A program made the position numbers and the translations under genes. The notes beneath the pieces were generated by a model. That model was not told the origin of the DNA and did no database searches. It saw only the letters and a list, made by a program, of their open reading frames with translations. A stretch of DNA of 64,000 nucleotides from positions 32,317 through 96,316 of the forward strand of contig DAIDHH010000027.1 of the NCBI GenBank assembly GCA_027452045.1, given 5' to 3'. This DNA comes from Gammaproteobacteria bacterium (lineage in GTDB: Bacteria > Pseudomonadota > Gammaproteobacteria > Steroidobacterales > Steroidobacteraceae). Position 1 is the first letter of the stretch; every line of letters starts with the position of its first letter. Positions 9,286-21,247 of this stretch are shown here, piece after piece.

Positions 9286-11421
9286 CTATCCGGGCAGACG
9301 CGACAGGTCCGCCACGCCGGCAAACAGCTCCCGCATCTGAGAGAGCAGCGCCAGGCGGTTCGCGCGCAGCCTCGGGTCCTCGTCCATCACCATGACCTGA
9401 TCGAAAAACGCGTCCACCGCCGGCCGCAGCGCCGCGAGCTCCGTGAGCGCTCCGGCATAATCCCGGCGCGCCGTCGCCGCCGATACCGTGCCGCGCAGCG
9501 GACTCAGCGAGCCGAACAACTCCCGCTCCGCGGGCAGCGACAGCAGCGCCACATCCACTTCAGCCGGGGGGCTCTCGCCCGCCTTCCTGAGGATGTTGGC
9601 CACTCGTTTGTTCGCCGCCGTCAGGCTGGCCGCCTCCGGCAGCGTCAGAAATCCGCTGAGCGCCTTCAGCCGCGCGTCGAAATCGAGCGGCGAGACCGGA
9701 CGGGTCGCGAGCACCGCATCGAACATCTCCGTGGTGAGCACGGGCGCCCCGCCGGGACTCTCGAGATAATGCGCGCGCAGCCGCTCGAGCACGTAATCAA
9801 AGAGATCGGCGGCCACCGCATCGATCGCCATCGGCGGCGCAGGCTTGGCGGAGGACACCGCGATCCGCTCGATGTCGGCCTGGGCGAGACGGACGGCCTG
9901 GCGCGCCAGAGCGGCCAGATCCAGCTCGAGACGCTTCTCGAGCAGGATGCGCGTCAGGCCGATGGCCGCGCGGCGCAGGCCAAAGGGGTCCTTGGTGCCG
10001 GTGGGCTTCTCGCCGATCGCGAAAATACCCGCCAGGGTATCGAGCTTGTCCGCGACCGCGAGCACCGTGCCGGTGGCGGTGAGCGGCAGCGCATCGCCCG
10101 CGCCGCGCGGCAGGTAGTGCTCGCGGATCGCAGTGGCCACTTCCGGATCCTCTCCGTCGGCGAGCGCGTAGTGGGCGCCCATGATGCCCTGCAGCTCCGG
10201 AAACTCCCCGACCATGGCGGTCAGCAGATCGCATTTGCAGAGGCTCGCCGCCCGTTCGGCCTGCGCCGCCGGCTCACCGAGCGAGGTCGCCACCTCCATC
10301 GCGAGCGCCCGGATGCGCCGGGCGCGATCGCCGAGCGAGCCGAGTCTCGCCTGGTAGGTGACCCTGTCCAGGCCCTCGATGCGCGCGGCGAGCGGGCTCT
10401 TGCGGTCCTGCTCCAGGAAGAACGCCGCGTCGGCGAGGCGGGGACGGACCACGCGCTCATTGCCCTCGACCACCTTGGCGGGCTCGCGGCTCTCGAGGTT
10501 GGCCACCGCGACGAAAAAGGGCAGCAGTCCCCCGTTCGGGGCCTGCACGGGAAAGTAGCGCTGGTGATCCTCCAGCGTGGAAATCAACACTTCGCGCGGC
10601 AGCTTGAGGAAGCGCGGCTCGAAGCGCCCGGCGAGCGGCACGGGCCATTCCACGAGCGCCGTGACTTCCTCGAGCAGCTCATCGCTCATGAGCGCCTGGC
10701 CGCCGAGCTCGCCCGCCACGGCCGAGACGCGCTCGCGCATCACCGCGCGTCGCGCCTCGAAGTCCGGCAACACGTGTCCCCGCCTGGTGAGCGTGCGCTC
10801 GTAGGCGGCCGGACTCGAGATGCGCAGAGGCCTCGGTGCGTGGAAGCGATGCCCCCGCGTCAGATTGCCCGACGCCGTGTCGAGCAGCGTCGCCGGTACG
10901 ACTTCCTTGCCGTACAACATGACGATCCAGTGAACCGGGCGCACGAATTCGGCGGAGCCAGAGCCCCAGCGCATGCGCCGGGGAATGGGCAACGCATCCA
11001 ACGCACCCTGCACCAGGCCCGGCAACAGCTCCATCGCTGTGGCGCCGGGCTTGAGGCCGGTGTAATAAAGGAATGTGCCCTTGGCCTCCTCACGGCGCTC
11101 GAGCATCTCGAGCGCAACGCCGCAGCTTGCGGCGAAGGCCTGAGCGGCCCGCGTCGGCTGCCCGGCGGCATCGAACGCGGCGCTCACCGGCGGCCCGCGC
11201 CGTTCGATCCTCTGGTCGGGCTGACGCGCCGCAAGGCGCTTGACCAGCACCGCCAGTCTGCGGGGCGAGGCGAAGGATCGGATGTTGCCGTGGGCGAGGA
11301 CAGCCTTCGCCAGGCCCGCCTGCACTGCGGCGGCGAACGCTCGCTCCAGCGTGCGCAATGCCTTGGGCGGCAGCTCCTCGGTGCCGATCTCGACGAGGAA
11401 GTCGCGCTTCTCGAGCATCAT
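9286..11421 (-). CDS. glyS: Glycine--tRNA ligase beta subunit
   Basis: 711 aa; [16 protein letters not shown]...; adjacent to and overlapping glyQ by ATGA. Confidence 0.96.
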   Translation of the reverse strand: MMLEKRDFLVEIGTEELPPKALRTLERAFAAAVQAGLAKAVLAHGNIRSFASPRRLAVLVKRLAARQPDQRIERRGPPVSAAFDAAGQPTRAAQAFAASCGVALEMLERREEAKGTFLYYTGLKPGATAMELLPGLVQGALDALPIPRRMRWGSGSAEFVRPVHWIVMLYGKEVVPATLLDTASGNLTRGHRFHAPRPLRISSPAAYERTLTRRGHVLPDFEARRAVMRERVSAVAGELGGQALMSDELLEEVTALVEWPVPLAGRFEPRFLKLPREVLISTLEDHQRYFPVQAPNGGLLPFFVAVANLESREPAKVVEGNERVVRPRLADAAFFLEQDRKSPLAARIEGLDRVTYQARLGSLGDRARRIRALAMEVATSLGEPAAQAERAASLCKCDLLTAMVGEFPELQGIMGAHYALADGEDPEVATAIREHYLPRGAGDALPLTATGTVLAVADKLDTLAGIFAIGEKPTGTKDPFGLRRAAIGLTRILLEKRLELDLAALARQAVRLAQADIERIAVSSAKPAPPMAIDAVAADLFDYVLERLRAHYLESPGGAPVLTTEMFDAVLATRPVSPLDFDARLKALSGFLTLPEAASLTAANKRVANILRKAGESPPAEVDVALLSLPAERELFGSLSPLRGTVSAATARRDYAGALTELAALRPAVDAFFDQVMVMDEDPRLRANRLALLSQMRELFAGVADLSRLPG

Positions 11422-12335
11422 GCGCCCGCCCTCTGCAGCATGGGAAAGCCGAGCGTCTGGCGACTCTCGTAATAGGCCCGCGCCACTCCGCTCGCCAGGG
11501 CGCGCATGCGCAGGATGTAGCGCTGCCGCTCGGTGACCGAGATGGCCCGCCGGGCATCGAGCAGGTTGAAGGTGTGCGAGGCCTTGAGCACCTGCTCATA
11601 GGCGGGCAATGGCAGGCCGTCTTCGAGCAACGCCTTGCAGGCGCGCTCGTGGTCCTCGAAATGGCGGAACAAGGTCGGCACATCGGCCCGCTCGAAATTG
11701 TATTTCGACTGCTCCACCTCGTTCTGGTGGAACACGTCACCATAGGTCATCCTGCCGAGCGGACCGTCGGTCCAGAGGATGTCGTACAGACTCTCCACCC
11801 CTTGCAGGTACATGGCCAGCCGCTCGAGGCCGTAGGTGATCTCCCCGGTGACCGGCCGGCAGTCGAGCCCGCCGACCTGTTGGAAGTAGGTGAACTGGGT
11901 GACCTCCATGCCGTTCAGCCAGACTTCCCAGCCGAGTCCCCAGGCGCCGAGCGTCGGGGACTCCCAGTTGTCCTCCACGAAGCGCACGTCGTGCACCAGA
12001 GGGTCGAGGCCGAGGGCGCGCAGGCTGCCGAGATACTGCTCGAGGATGTCCGCCGGGGAAGGCTTGATGATGACCTGGAACTGGTAGTAATGCTGCAGGC
12101 GGAACGGATTCTCGCCGTAACGGCCGTCCGCGGGCCGGCGCGAGGGCTGGGTGTAGGCCGCGCTCCAGGGCTCAGGGCCGATCGAGCGCAGGAACGTGGC
12201 CGTATGAAAGGTGCCCGCGCCCACCTCCATGTCATACGGCTGCAGCACCACGCAGCCGCGGTCGGACCAGTACCGCTGCAGGGCGAAGATGAGCTCCTGG
12301 AAGGTGCGGGGCGCAGTGGAGGCGGGAGTCTTCAT
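11418..12335 (-). CDS. glyQ: Glycine--tRNA ligase alpha subunit
   Basis: [47 protein letters not shown]...; ATG at 12335. Confidence 0.97.
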   Translation of the reverse strand: MKTPASTAPRTFQELIFALQRYWSDRGCVVLQPYDMEVGAGTFHTATFLRSIGPEPWSAAYTQPSRRPADGRYGENPFRLQHYYQFQVIIKPSPADILEQYLGSLRALGLDPLVHDVRFVEDNWESPTLGAWGLGWEVWLNGMEVTQFTYFQQVGGLDCRPVTGEITYGLERLAMYLQGVESLYDILWTDGPLGRMTYGDVFHQNEVEQSKYNFERADVPTLFRHFEDHERACKALLEDGLPLPAYEQVLKASHTFNLLDARRAISVTERQRYILRMRALASGVARAYYESRQTLGFPMLQRAGA

Positions 12336-12529
12336 GGTGGCAAGGAACGCGCAAAACGGTCCGCGAGTATAGCGAAGGGTTTCGGCGAGTCGTCTATGTC
12401 GATCCGGGCCGCAATGCGCCTCGAGCTCCGGGGCACCGAGTTCGCCCTGGCCCTTGGCGGATTCCGCGGGCGCTCCCGCGAGGGCATTGCGGCACTGGGC
12501 GCCATTTTGGTGCGGCCTGGGCGGCGCAT

Positions 12530-12544
12530 GCACTCAAATAGTGC
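12530..12544. promoter_or_regulatory. Candidate NtrC binding site upstream of glnA
   Basis: GCACT-CAAAT-AGTGC dyad, close to NtrC consensus GCACC-N5-GGTGC; about 50 bp upstream of the sigma-54 -24 element. Confidence 0.6.
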
Positions 12545-12596
12545 ACAATGCTGTGCAAAACGTGTCTAAGCCATTGATTCAGGACTATTCGTGACT

Positions 12597-12612
12597 TGGC
12601 ACGCGACATGCA
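12597..12612 (+). promoter_or_regulatory. Sigma-54 promoter for glnA
   Basis: TGGCACGCGACATGCA: GG-N10-GC spacing, one mismatch to TGGCACGNNNNTTGCW. Confidence 0.75.
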
Positions 12613-12624
12613 CTATCTTGGTGC
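12610..12624. promoter_or_regulatory. Candidate second NtrC-like site overlapping the glnA promoter -12 region
   Basis: GCACT-ATCTT-GGTGC. Confidence 0.5.
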
Positions 12625-12740
12625 TCCGCCACCAAAAGCTCTAGAGCGGTAACGAGTGACCGGTCGCCTGCCCCAGGATTTGCAGCAGCGGCGGCTCGGG
12701 CGCCGATGCGGCGGGCACCACCTATTCCTCCGGAGGCGAT

Positions 12741-14150
12741 ATGACACCGACCGATGTAATCAAGTTGATCAAGGAAAAGGAAGTCAAGTTCGCGGACCTG
12801 CGCTTTACCGATACCCGCGGCAAGGAACAGCACGTGACCATTCCGGCGCGGCTGGTCGATGAGGACCTGTTCCGCGACGGCAAGATGTTCGACGGCTCGT
12901 CCATCGCCGGCTGGAAGGGCATCAACGAGTCGGACATGATCCTCATGCCCGAGGCGAACACGGCGGTGCTCGATCCCTTCTTCGACGAGACCACGGTCAA
13001 CATCCGCTGCGACGTCATCGAGCCAGCCACCATGCAGGGCTACGAGCGCGACCCGCGCTCGCTCGCCAAGCGCGCCGAGGCGTACCTGAAATCGACCGGC
13101 ATCGCCGACGGCGCGATGTTCGGTCCCGAAAACGAGTTCTTCATCTTCGACAGCGTCCGCTATGGCAACGAGATGCGCGGCAGCTTCTACGCCATCGATT
13201 CGGTGCAGGGCGCCTGGAGCTCGGGCACGGAGTACGCCGAAGGCAACACCGGACACCGCCCGGGCATCAAGGGCGGCTACTTCCCCGTGCCGCCCGTCGA
13301 CGCCTACCAGGACATCCGCTCGGCCATGTGTCTCGCCCTGGAGGAGCTCGGGCTGAAGGTCGAAGTGCACCATCATGAGGTGGCGACCGGAGGCCAGGGC
13401 GAGATCGGCGTCGGCGCCGGCAATCTGGTGGCGAAGGCCGACCAGGTGCAGATCCTCAAGTACGCCGTGCTCAACGTGGCGCAACGCTACGGCAAGACCG
13501 CCACCTTCATGCCGAAGCCCCTGGTCGGGGACAACGGCAGCGGCATGCACGTGCACCAGTCGCTGCAGAAGGATGGCAAGGCGCTGTTCGCGGGCGACAA
13601 GTACGGCGGACTCTCGGATCTTGCCCTGTACTACATCGGTGGCATCATCAAGCACGCCAGGGCGCTCAACGCCTTCACCAACGCCGGCACCAACAGCTAC
13701 AAGCGCCTGGTGCCGGGCTTCGAGGCGCCCGTCATGCTCGCCTACTCGGCGCGCAACCGCTCGGCCTCGATCCGTATCCCCTGGGTGTCGAACCCGAAGG
13801 CCCGCCGCATCGAGGTGCGCTTCCCGGATTCGAGCGCGAACCCGTATTTCGCCTTCGCCGCCATGATGATGGCGGGGCTCGACGGCATCCAGAACAAGAT
13901 CCATCCCGGCGAGCCGGCGGACAAGGACCTCTACGATCTCGAGCCGGAAGAGGCCAAGCACATCCCGACGGTATGCCACTCGCTCGACATGGCGCTCGAG
14001 CACCTCGACAAGGATCGCGAGTTCCTGACGCGCGGCGGAGTGTTCACCAACGACGTGATCGACGCCTACATCGGTCTGAAGATGCAGGAGATCACCCGCT
14101 TCCGCATGGCTACGCACCCGGTCGAGATGGAGATGTACTACAGCTGCTGA
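12741..14150 (+). CDS. glnA: Type I glutamine synthetase
   Basis: 469 aa; [64 protein letters not shown]. Confidence 0.98.
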   Translation: MTPTDVIKLIKEKEVKFADLRFTDTRGKEQHVTIPARLVDEDLFRDGKMFDGSSIAGWKGINESDMILMPEANTAVLDPFFDETTVNIRCDVIEPATMQGYERDPRSLAKRAEAYLKSTGIADGAMFGPENEFFIFDSVRYGNEMRGSFYAIDSVQGAWSSGTEYAEGNTGHRPGIKGGYFPVPPVDAYQDIRSAMCLALEELGLKVEVHHHEVATGGQGEIGVGAGNLVAKADQVQILKYAVLNVAQRYGKTATFMPKPLVGDNGSGMHVHQSLQKDGKALFAGDKYGGLSDLALYYIGGIIKHARALNAFTNAGTNSYKRLVPGFEAPVMLAYSARNRSASIRIPWVSNPKARRIEVRFPDSSANPYFAFAAMMMAGLDGIQNKIHPGEPADKDLYDLEPEEAKHIPTVCHSLDMALEHLDKDREFLTRGGVFTNDVIDAYIGLKMQEITRFRMATHPVEMEMYYSC

Positions 14151-14191
14151 ACGGACCGTGATAGAGACACCATCATCCATGGCCGGACCGG

Positions 14192-14208
14192 CCTCCCGAT
14201 ACGGGAGG
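14192..14208. repeat. Hairpin downstream of glnA (possible 3' end structure)
   Basis: CCTCCCG-ATA-CGGGAGG; no clear T-tract. Confidence 0.5.
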
Positions 14209-14229
14209 TCCGAGGTGGGTGCACCGTCT

Positions 14230-14254
14230 CCGGGGACACAGGGCGTGTCCCCGG
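14230..14254. repeat. Perfect inverted repeat containing GGGGACA
   Basis: CCGGGGACAC-AGGGC-GTGTCCCCGG, 10-bp arms. Confidence 0.75.
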
Positions 14255-14277
14255 GGACTTGTCATATTGCCGCAGCT

Positions 14278-14306
14278 TTGAACCGGGGTGCGGATCGGGC
14301 TATGCT
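14278..14306 (+). promoter_or_regulatory. Candidate sigma-70 promoter for the DUF4124-ntrBC transcript
   Basis: TTGAAC-N17-TATGCT immediately upstream of ATG 14315; the downstream RNA leader would be very short. Confidence 0.45.
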
Positions 14307-14314
14307 GTACGACC

Positions 14315-14893
14315 ATGCGCGCCACCCGATTGACTCGTTCCCGGTCGCTCGTCCTGGCTGGCCTCATCTGCGCCGCAGGCGCGGCGCTCGCCGGCCAAGA
14401 CAGCCAGATCACGGTCTACAAGTGGGTCGACGCCCACGGCGTCATCCATTACAGCGATCAGCCGCATGCGAACTCGAGGAAGGTGCAGATCACCGGCGCC
14501 CAGACCTACTCGGCGCCGCCCACGGCGGCCGAGCCTTCCTCACCAGCGAGCGCGCCGCGAGCCGCTGCCGCGCCGGCCTACCGAAGCTGCACCATCGCGC
14601 AGCCTCACGATCAGCAGATGCTGATGAATACCTACAAGGCCACCGCGGTCGTGCAGACGGATCCTCCGCTGCACGGCGACAACCACGTCCGGCTGTTCTT
14701 CGATGGCCGGCAGCTGCCCGGCCGCGGAACCTCGTTCACATTCCCGGTCAACCGAGGCCAGCACACGGTCTCGGCCGTCGTGGTGGACGGCTACGGGCAG
14801 ATACTCTGCGAGACCTCAACGGTGACCTTCTACGTGCACCAGCCGTCGGTCCTCAATCCGCACGGTCCCCTCTATCATCATCCCCCGCGCTAG
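14315..14893 (+). CDS. DUF4124 domain-containing secreted protein
   Basis: Signal peptide then ITVYKWVDAHGVIHYSDQPHANSRKVQI; between glnA and ntrB. Confidence 0.85.
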   Translation: MRATRLTRSRSLVLAGLICAAGAALAGQDSQITVYKWVDAHGVIHYSDQPHANSRKVQITGAQTYSAPPTAAEPSSPASAPRAAAAPAYRSCTIAQPHDQQMLMNTYKATAVVQTDPPLHGDNHVRLFFDGRQLPGRGTSFTFPVNRGQHTVSAVVVDGYGQILCETSTVTFYVHQPSVLNPHGPLYHHPPR

Positions 14894-14905
14894 GGGCGAT
14901 ACCCG

Positions 14906-16005
14906 GTGGGCGCCGTGGCCTTTGACCACAGCGCGCCTTCCGCCCTCGCGCACTTCGATCCGGCGGGTCTCCTCGATGCCCTGTCGACGGGCATCATCGT
15001 GCTGGATGCACAGCTCTGCGCCATCTATGCCAATGTCGCCGCGCAGGACCTGCTCGCATTCAGTCTCAACCAGGCGCGCGGCCGCCCGTTCACCGACTTC
15101 CTGCATGATGCCAACGGGCTGAAGAGCAACCTGCGGCGAGCGCTCGATACCGGAGAGGGGATCGCCGACCGCGAGCTCACGGTGCGCCTGGCCTCCGCCC
15201 CGCGCGAGGCGCGCACGCTCGATGCGACCATCACCCCGATCGAGGGGCAGGTCACGGGAACTCACCTGCTGCTCGAGCTCGCCGACGCCACGCAGCGCCA
15301 GCGCATCACCCGCGAGAATGACCTGCTGGCGCGACTCGACGGCAGCCGCCTCATGATCCGTCAGCTGGCCCACGAGATCAAAAACCCGCTCGGAGGTCTG
15401 CGCGGCGCGGCGCAACTGCTCGAGCGCGAGCTGCCCGCACCCGGTCTGAAGGAATACACGCAGGTCATCATCGGCGAGGCGGATCGCCTGGCCGCGCTGG
15501 TCGACTCGATCGCGGGACCGAAGCGCGTGCCACAGAAATCGCTGCTCAACGTGCACGAGCTCTGCGAGCACGTATACCGGCTGCTGCGCGCCGAGGCGGG
15601 CGAACAGATCATCATCGATCGCGACTACGATCCGAGCCTGCCGAACGCCTCACTGGATGGCAATCAGATCATTCAGGCACTGATCAACGTGATGCGCAAT
15701 GCGCTGCAGGCCCTCGGCGGTCGCGGCCGGATCGTGTTGCGTACCCGGGCGCTGAGCGGCGTGAGCATCGGGTCCGCCAGGCACCGGCTGGTGGCGAGCG
15801 TGCAGGTGCAGGACGACGGCCCCGGCGTCCCACAGGAGTTGCGCTCGAGTCTGTTCTATCCCCTGGTGACCGGCCGCCCCGATGGCACCGGACTCGGGCT
15901 CGCGGTGGCGCAGGAGCTGGTCTGCCGCAATGGCGGACTGATCGAATTCGACAGCGAGCCCGGCAGCACGGTGTTCACGCTCCTCCTGCCGCTGGAGGAC
16001 GCTTC

Positions 16006-16009
<4 letters not shown>
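14906..16009 (+). CDS. ntrB: Nitrogen regulation sensor histidine kinase NtrB
   Basis: PAS-like N-term, RQLAHEIKNPLGGLRGAAQLLERELP, DGPGVPQELRSSLFYPLVTGRPDGTGLGLAVAQELV; GTG start; overlaps ntrC. Confidence 0.94.
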
Positions 16010-17451
<1,442 letters not shown>

Positions 17452-17460
17452 CGGCGCGGC

Positions 17461-18387
17461 TCAGACTCGCAGCGTCCCGGTGAGCTCCGCAACGCTGTTC
17501 AGGCCGTGCTCGCGCAGATAGTCCGCGATTCCGGTGTTGATGCGCTTGCAGACCATCGGATCGTAGAAGAGCGCGGTGCCCACGCCGACCGCGGTGGCGC
17601 CGGCAATCAGGAACTCGATGGCGTCCGTGGCGCTCACGATGCCGCCCTGGCCGATGATCGGGATGCCATGCTTGCGCGCCACGTCGTACACCTGGTGCAC
17701 CTTGAGCAGCGCGATCGGCTTGATGGCCGGACCCGAGAGTCCGCCCTGGATGTTGCCGATCACCGGGCGGCGCGTGTACGCATCGATGGCCATGCCCATC
17801 ATGGTGTTGATGACCGAGAGCGCATCGGTCCCCGCCTCGATGCAGCGGCGGGCATTCTCGCGGATATCCGTCTGGTTCGGGGAGAGCTTGGTGATGAGGG
17901 GCTTGCCCGTCACCCGGCGGCAGGCCTCGACCACCTGCGCCGACATGTCGGGATAGTTCCCGAAGGCCACGCCCCCCTCCTTGACGTTCGGGCAGGAGAT
18001 GTTGATCTCGATGGCATCGATCGGCGACTGATCGAACAGGCGCGTGACCTCGGCATATTCCTCCACCGTGGAGCCCGACACGTTGGCGATGAAGCGGGTT
18101 TCGGTGAAGTCGAGCCCGGGGAGGATCCGCTCGATGACATGCGCGGCACCCGGATTCTGCAGGCCGATGGCATTGAGCATGCCCGCGGGCGTCTCGCACA
18201 CGCGGTGCGGCGGATTGCCGAGCCTGGGCCCGAAGGTCGTGCCCTTGAGCACCACGGCGCCCGCATCCTGGTTGGAGAAGCCCTCGATGCGGGTGTATTC
18301 CTCGCCGAAGCCGACGCAGCCGGAGAGCAGCACGATGGGCGAGGCCAAGTGCAGTCCGCAGAACTTGAGTTTGAGGGAGTCGCTCAT
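17461..18387 (-). CDS. pyrD: Dihydroorotate dehydrogenase, class 1B-like
   Basis: ASPIVLLSGCVGFGEEY, INISCPNVKEGGVAFG (catalytic Cys), GQGGIVSATDAIEFLIAGATAVGVGTALF. Confidence 0.85.
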   Translation of the reverse strand: MSDSLKLKFCGLHLASPIVLLSGCVGFGEEYTRIEGFSNQDAGAVVLKGTTFGPRLGNPPHRVCETPAGMLNAIGLQNPGAAHVIERILPGLDFTETRFIANVSGSTVEEYAEVTRLFDQSPIDAIEINISCPNVKEGGVAFGNYPDMSAQVVEACRRVTGKPLITKLSPNQTDIRENARRCIEAGTDALSVINTMMGMAIDAYTRRPVIGNIQGGLSGPAIKPIALLKVHQVYDVARKHGIPIIGQGGIVSATDAIEFLIAGATAVGVGTALFYDPMVCKRINTGIADYLREHGLNSVAELTGTLRV

Positions 18388-18404
18388 CGGGTCATTATGG
18401 TCCA

Positions 18405-18812
18405 TCAGTGCATCGGCCGTCCGCCACCGCCTCCCGGACGGTGGATGTGGACCTCGATCCGGCCCTTGGGGCCGATCAGCCAGGACGCGAGCCAGCCGAC
18501 GATCCAGACGATGAGCGCGGTCTCGAAGGCGGCTGCGAAACCCGCGATGTGAAATCCCGGCAGCATCCACGCGACCAGCGCCAGCATGCCCGCGTTGACC
18601 ACCAGCAGGAAGATTCCCAGGGACAACACGGTGAGCGGCAGCGTCAGCAGGATGACGACCGGGCGCACCACGGCGTTGACGACACCCAGCAGGAGTCCGG
18701 CCAGCACCAGCGTGCCGGCGTCCTCGATGCGGATGCCGGGCACCCATCGCGTGGCGACCCACAGGCCGAGCGCGCTCATCACGGCGCGCAGCACGAAGGC
18801 GGTCACGAGTAC
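18405..18812 (-). CDS. Phage holin family IV-like small membrane protein
   Basis: Four hydrophobic segments; GLLLGVVNAVVRPVVILLTLPLTVLSLGIFLLVVNAGMLALVAWMLPGF. Confidence 0.75.
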   Translation of the reverse strand, partial: VLVTAFVLRAVMSALGLWVATRWVPGIRIEDAGTLVLAGLLLGVVNAVVRPVVILLTLPLTVLSLGIFLLVVNAGMLALVAWMLPGFHIAGFAAAFETALIVWIVGWLASWLIGPKGRIEVHIHRPGGGGGRPMH

Positions 18813-19243
18813 TCCGGATGGCTGTCGTGCAGCAGGGCCTTCAGACGCGTGAGCGCGGCCTGCCAACCGGTCCTGAGGCGCATATAGTGAACATCCCAGT
18901 CCGGTGAGCCGGGAACGCCCGAGCCCAATAACCTGAGGATGGTGCCCGCGCGCGCCGGCTCGAGGACGAAGTCATCGACCACGGCGCTGTCGGCCGGCGG
19001 AAGCGAGGCCGCCGGCAGATAGATGAGCCGCAGCCGCCGCTGCGGCTCAAACACATCGATGCAGGCTTCGAGCTCCGTCACCCGATCGACGCAGGCTCGG
19101 AACAACCCGCCGGGGCGCGCCGTGATGCGGGCATCGGGCGAGCACCACAGGGCGAGCAGGGACGGATCGGTGAGTGCGCGCCAGACCCCCTGCACATCGG
19201 TGCGAAGGTCGAGTCTGTGGGCATAGCCCCGGGTCTTCTCCAT
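18803..19243 (-). CDS. SRPBCC (AHSA1-like) domain protein
   Basis: LDLRTDVQGVWRALTDPSLLALWCSPDARITARPGGLFRA... Confidence 0.75.
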   Translation of the reverse strand: MEKTRGYAHRLDLRTDVQGVWRALTDPSLLALWCSPDARITARPGGLFRACVDRVTELEACIDVFEPQRRLRLIYLPAASLPPADSAVVDDFVLEPARAGTILRLLGSGVPGSPDWDVHYMRLRTGWQAALTRLKALLHDSHPEYS

Positions 19244-19311
19244 GGGCGCTATTGTGCCATCACCCGGCGCCCGGTTTCGCCTATGCTAGGGGCTTTCCAC
19301 GGGAGGTTCGT

Positions 19312-19704
19312 GTGGCGCTCGTGCATCTGGTCATCGCCCTGGCACTGCTCGAGTTTTTCGCCTTCGGCGCCGCAGTCGCCAAGGCGCGAGCGAAGTATGG
19401 CGTAGCGGCACCCGCGACGACCGGTCACGAGATCTTCGAGCGTTATTTCCGGGTGCAGATGAACACGCTCGAGCTGCTGGTCATGTTCGTCCCGGCGATC
19501 TGGATCTTCGCGAATTACATCAGCGCGCCGATTGCCGCGGCACTCGGCGCCGTGTTCCTGATGGGCCGAGTGATCTACTTCCGATCCTACGTGAAGGACC
19601 CCCGGTCACGGGAACTCGGGTTCGTGCTCTCGGCCGGGCCGGTCATGTTCCTGGTGATCGGCGCGATCTTCGGGGCGGCGCGCAGCGCCTGGCCGCACGG
19701 CTGA
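19312..19704 (+). CDS. MAPEG family protein
   Basis: ERYFRVQMNTLELLVMFVPAIWIFA...GRVIYFRSYVKDPRSRELGF; GTG start. Confidence 0.85.
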   Translation: MALVHLVIALALLEFFAFGAAVAKARAKYGVAAPATTGHEIFERYFRVQMNTLELLVMFVPAIWIFANYISAPIAAALGAVFLMGRVIYFRSYVKDPRSRELGFVLSAGPVMFLVIGAIFGAARSAWPHG

Positions 19705-19710
19705 GGCCGG

Positions 19711-20727
19711 CTACCCGATCTCCGACTTGATCGGCCGGGTCATCAGTTCGCGCACCGCGTCCCGGGCCGGTACGCCCTCGTAGAGAACCCGATAGATGCT
19801 CGCGCAGAGCGGCATTTCGACCCCGGCGCGAGCGGCGACATCGCGAAGCGCGCGTGCCGCGGGATAGCCTTCCACCACCTGGCCGATCGCCTGCAACGCC
19901 TCCGCGGGTGTTCCGCCGCCCGCGAGCCGCAGGCCGAAGCGGCGGTTGCGCGATTGATCATCGGTGCAGGTGAGCACCAGGTCACCGAGGCCCGCCAGAC
20001 CCATGAAAGTCTCGCGTTGCGCCCCGAGCGCCACACCGAGACGCATCATCTCTGCGAGTCCGCGGGTGATGAGCGCCACTCGGGCATTGGCGCCGAAACC
20101 GAGGCCATCGGACAGGCCCGCGCCCACTGCCAGGACATTCTTGACCGCCCCGCCCACCTCGACCCCCACGATGTCGGTGGAGGTATAGACGCGGAAATTG
20201 GTCGAGGACAGATCCTGCGCCAGTGCCTGGGCGAACGCGGCATCCGGGGAGGCGACGACCATCGCGGTGGGCAACCCCGCGCCGACCTCGCGCGCGAAGG
20301 TTGGTCCCGAGAGGACGGCGACCGAGCGCTTCGGACCCAACACCTCGCGCGCGACCTGGTGGGGCAGGGCGCCGGAGGGCAGCTCGAAACCCTTGGTGGC
20401 CCAGGCGAGCTGTGTTTCGTCCGCGAGCGACGGCCGGATGGCGATGAGGGTCGCGCGGAAGGCGTGGCTCGGCACCGCGAGCAACAGATCCCGAGCGCCG
20501 CCAAGCGCGCGCGAGAGATCCGCTTCCACGGCAAGCGCCTCGGGAAACGTGCCCGAGGGCAGATAGCGCTCATTGCGCCGCTCCCGGGCCATGACCGCGA
20601 GGCGCTCGCGGTCACGACCCCAGAGCCGAGTCGGACGTCCGCTGCGTGCAACTTGCACGGCAAGGGCCGTTCCCCAGGAGCCCGCGCCGAGCACGGCAAC
20701 GGGCATATCGCTCCCGGCGGTGCTCAT
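19711..20727 (-). CDS. gpsA: NAD(P)-dependent glycerol-3-phosphate dehydrogenase
   Basis: VAVLGAGSWGTALAVQVARSG, VLSGPTFAREVGAGLPTAMV, GGAVKNVLAVGAGLSDGLGFG. Confidence 0.97.
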   Translation of the reverse strand: MSTAGSDMPVAVLGAGSWGTALAVQVARSGRPTRLWGRDRERLAVMARERRNERYLPSGTFPEALAVEADLSRALGGARDLLLAVPSHAFRATLIAIRPSLADETQLAWATKGFELPSGALPHQVAREVLGPKRSVAVLSGPTFAREVGAGLPTAMVVASPDAAFAQALAQDLSSTNFRVYTSTDIVGVEVGGAVKNVLAVGAGLSDGLGFGANARVALITRGLAEMMRLGVALGAQRETFMGLAGLGDLVLTCTDDQSRNRRFGLRLAGGGTPAEALQAIGQVVEGYPAARALRDVAARAGVEMPLCASIYRVLYEGVPARDAVRELMTRPIKSEIG

Positions 20728-20758
20728 GCTTCGAGGGCTCGCGAGCGGCCTCGCCGCT

Positions 20759-21244
20759 TCAGTTCGCCTGTTCCACCGGTATGGACTGCGTCGGGCTCTG
20801 GTTGGCCGCGTACAGCGCGTCGAAGTTCACGGGGGGAAGGAGCAGCTGCGGGAACCCGCCGAGCGTGATGAGCTGCGAGACCTGCGCCCGCGCATAGGGG
20901 AACAGCACGCCCGGGCAGATGGCGCCGATGGCGCGCTTGGTGTCTTCCTCGGAGAGGTTGCGCAGCACGAACACGCCGGCCTGCTTGACCTCAACCAGGA
21001 ACACCGTGGTCTCGCCCTGCTTGGCCGACACGGTCACCGTCAGGACGACTTCCTGGATTTCGGGCGCGAGCACGGTCACGCCCGTGTGCAGGTCGAGATT
21101 GATCTGCGGATTCCAGTTGCCCTCACCGCGCGGGCCGTTCGGCGCCTCGTACGAGCAGTCCTTCAGGTAGACGTGCTGCAGGTGCAGGATCGGGCCGTTG
21201 GCCCCTTCGGGTGCCGGCGCGGTGCCGGCGGCTTCATTCGCCAT
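20759..21244 (-). CDS. secB: Protein-export chaperone SecB
   Basis: LHLQHVYLKDCSYEAPNGP...INLDLHTGV...ICPGVLFPYARAQVSQLITLGGFPQLLLPPVNFDALY. Confidence 0.97.
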   Translation of the reverse strand: MANEAAGTAPAPEGANGPILHLQHVYLKDCSYEAPNGPRGEGNWNPQINLDLHTGVTVLAPEIQEVVLTVTVSAKQGETTVFLVEVKQAGVFVLRNLSEEDTKRAIGAICPGVLFPYARAQVSQLITLGGFPQLLLPPVNFDALYAANQSPTQSIPVEQAN

Positions 21245-21247
21245 GTG

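Noticed and set aside
9769-11472. 567-aa plus-strand ORF
   Set aside because: Antisense to glyS; no domain signature.
12585-14180. 531-aa minus-strand ORF
   Set aside because: Antisense to glnA; Val/His/Arg/Asp-rich shadow ORF.
18405-18812. Holin-like protein as prophage evidence
   Set aside because: This small four-TM family is widespread in chromosomes, and no other phage gene is nearby.
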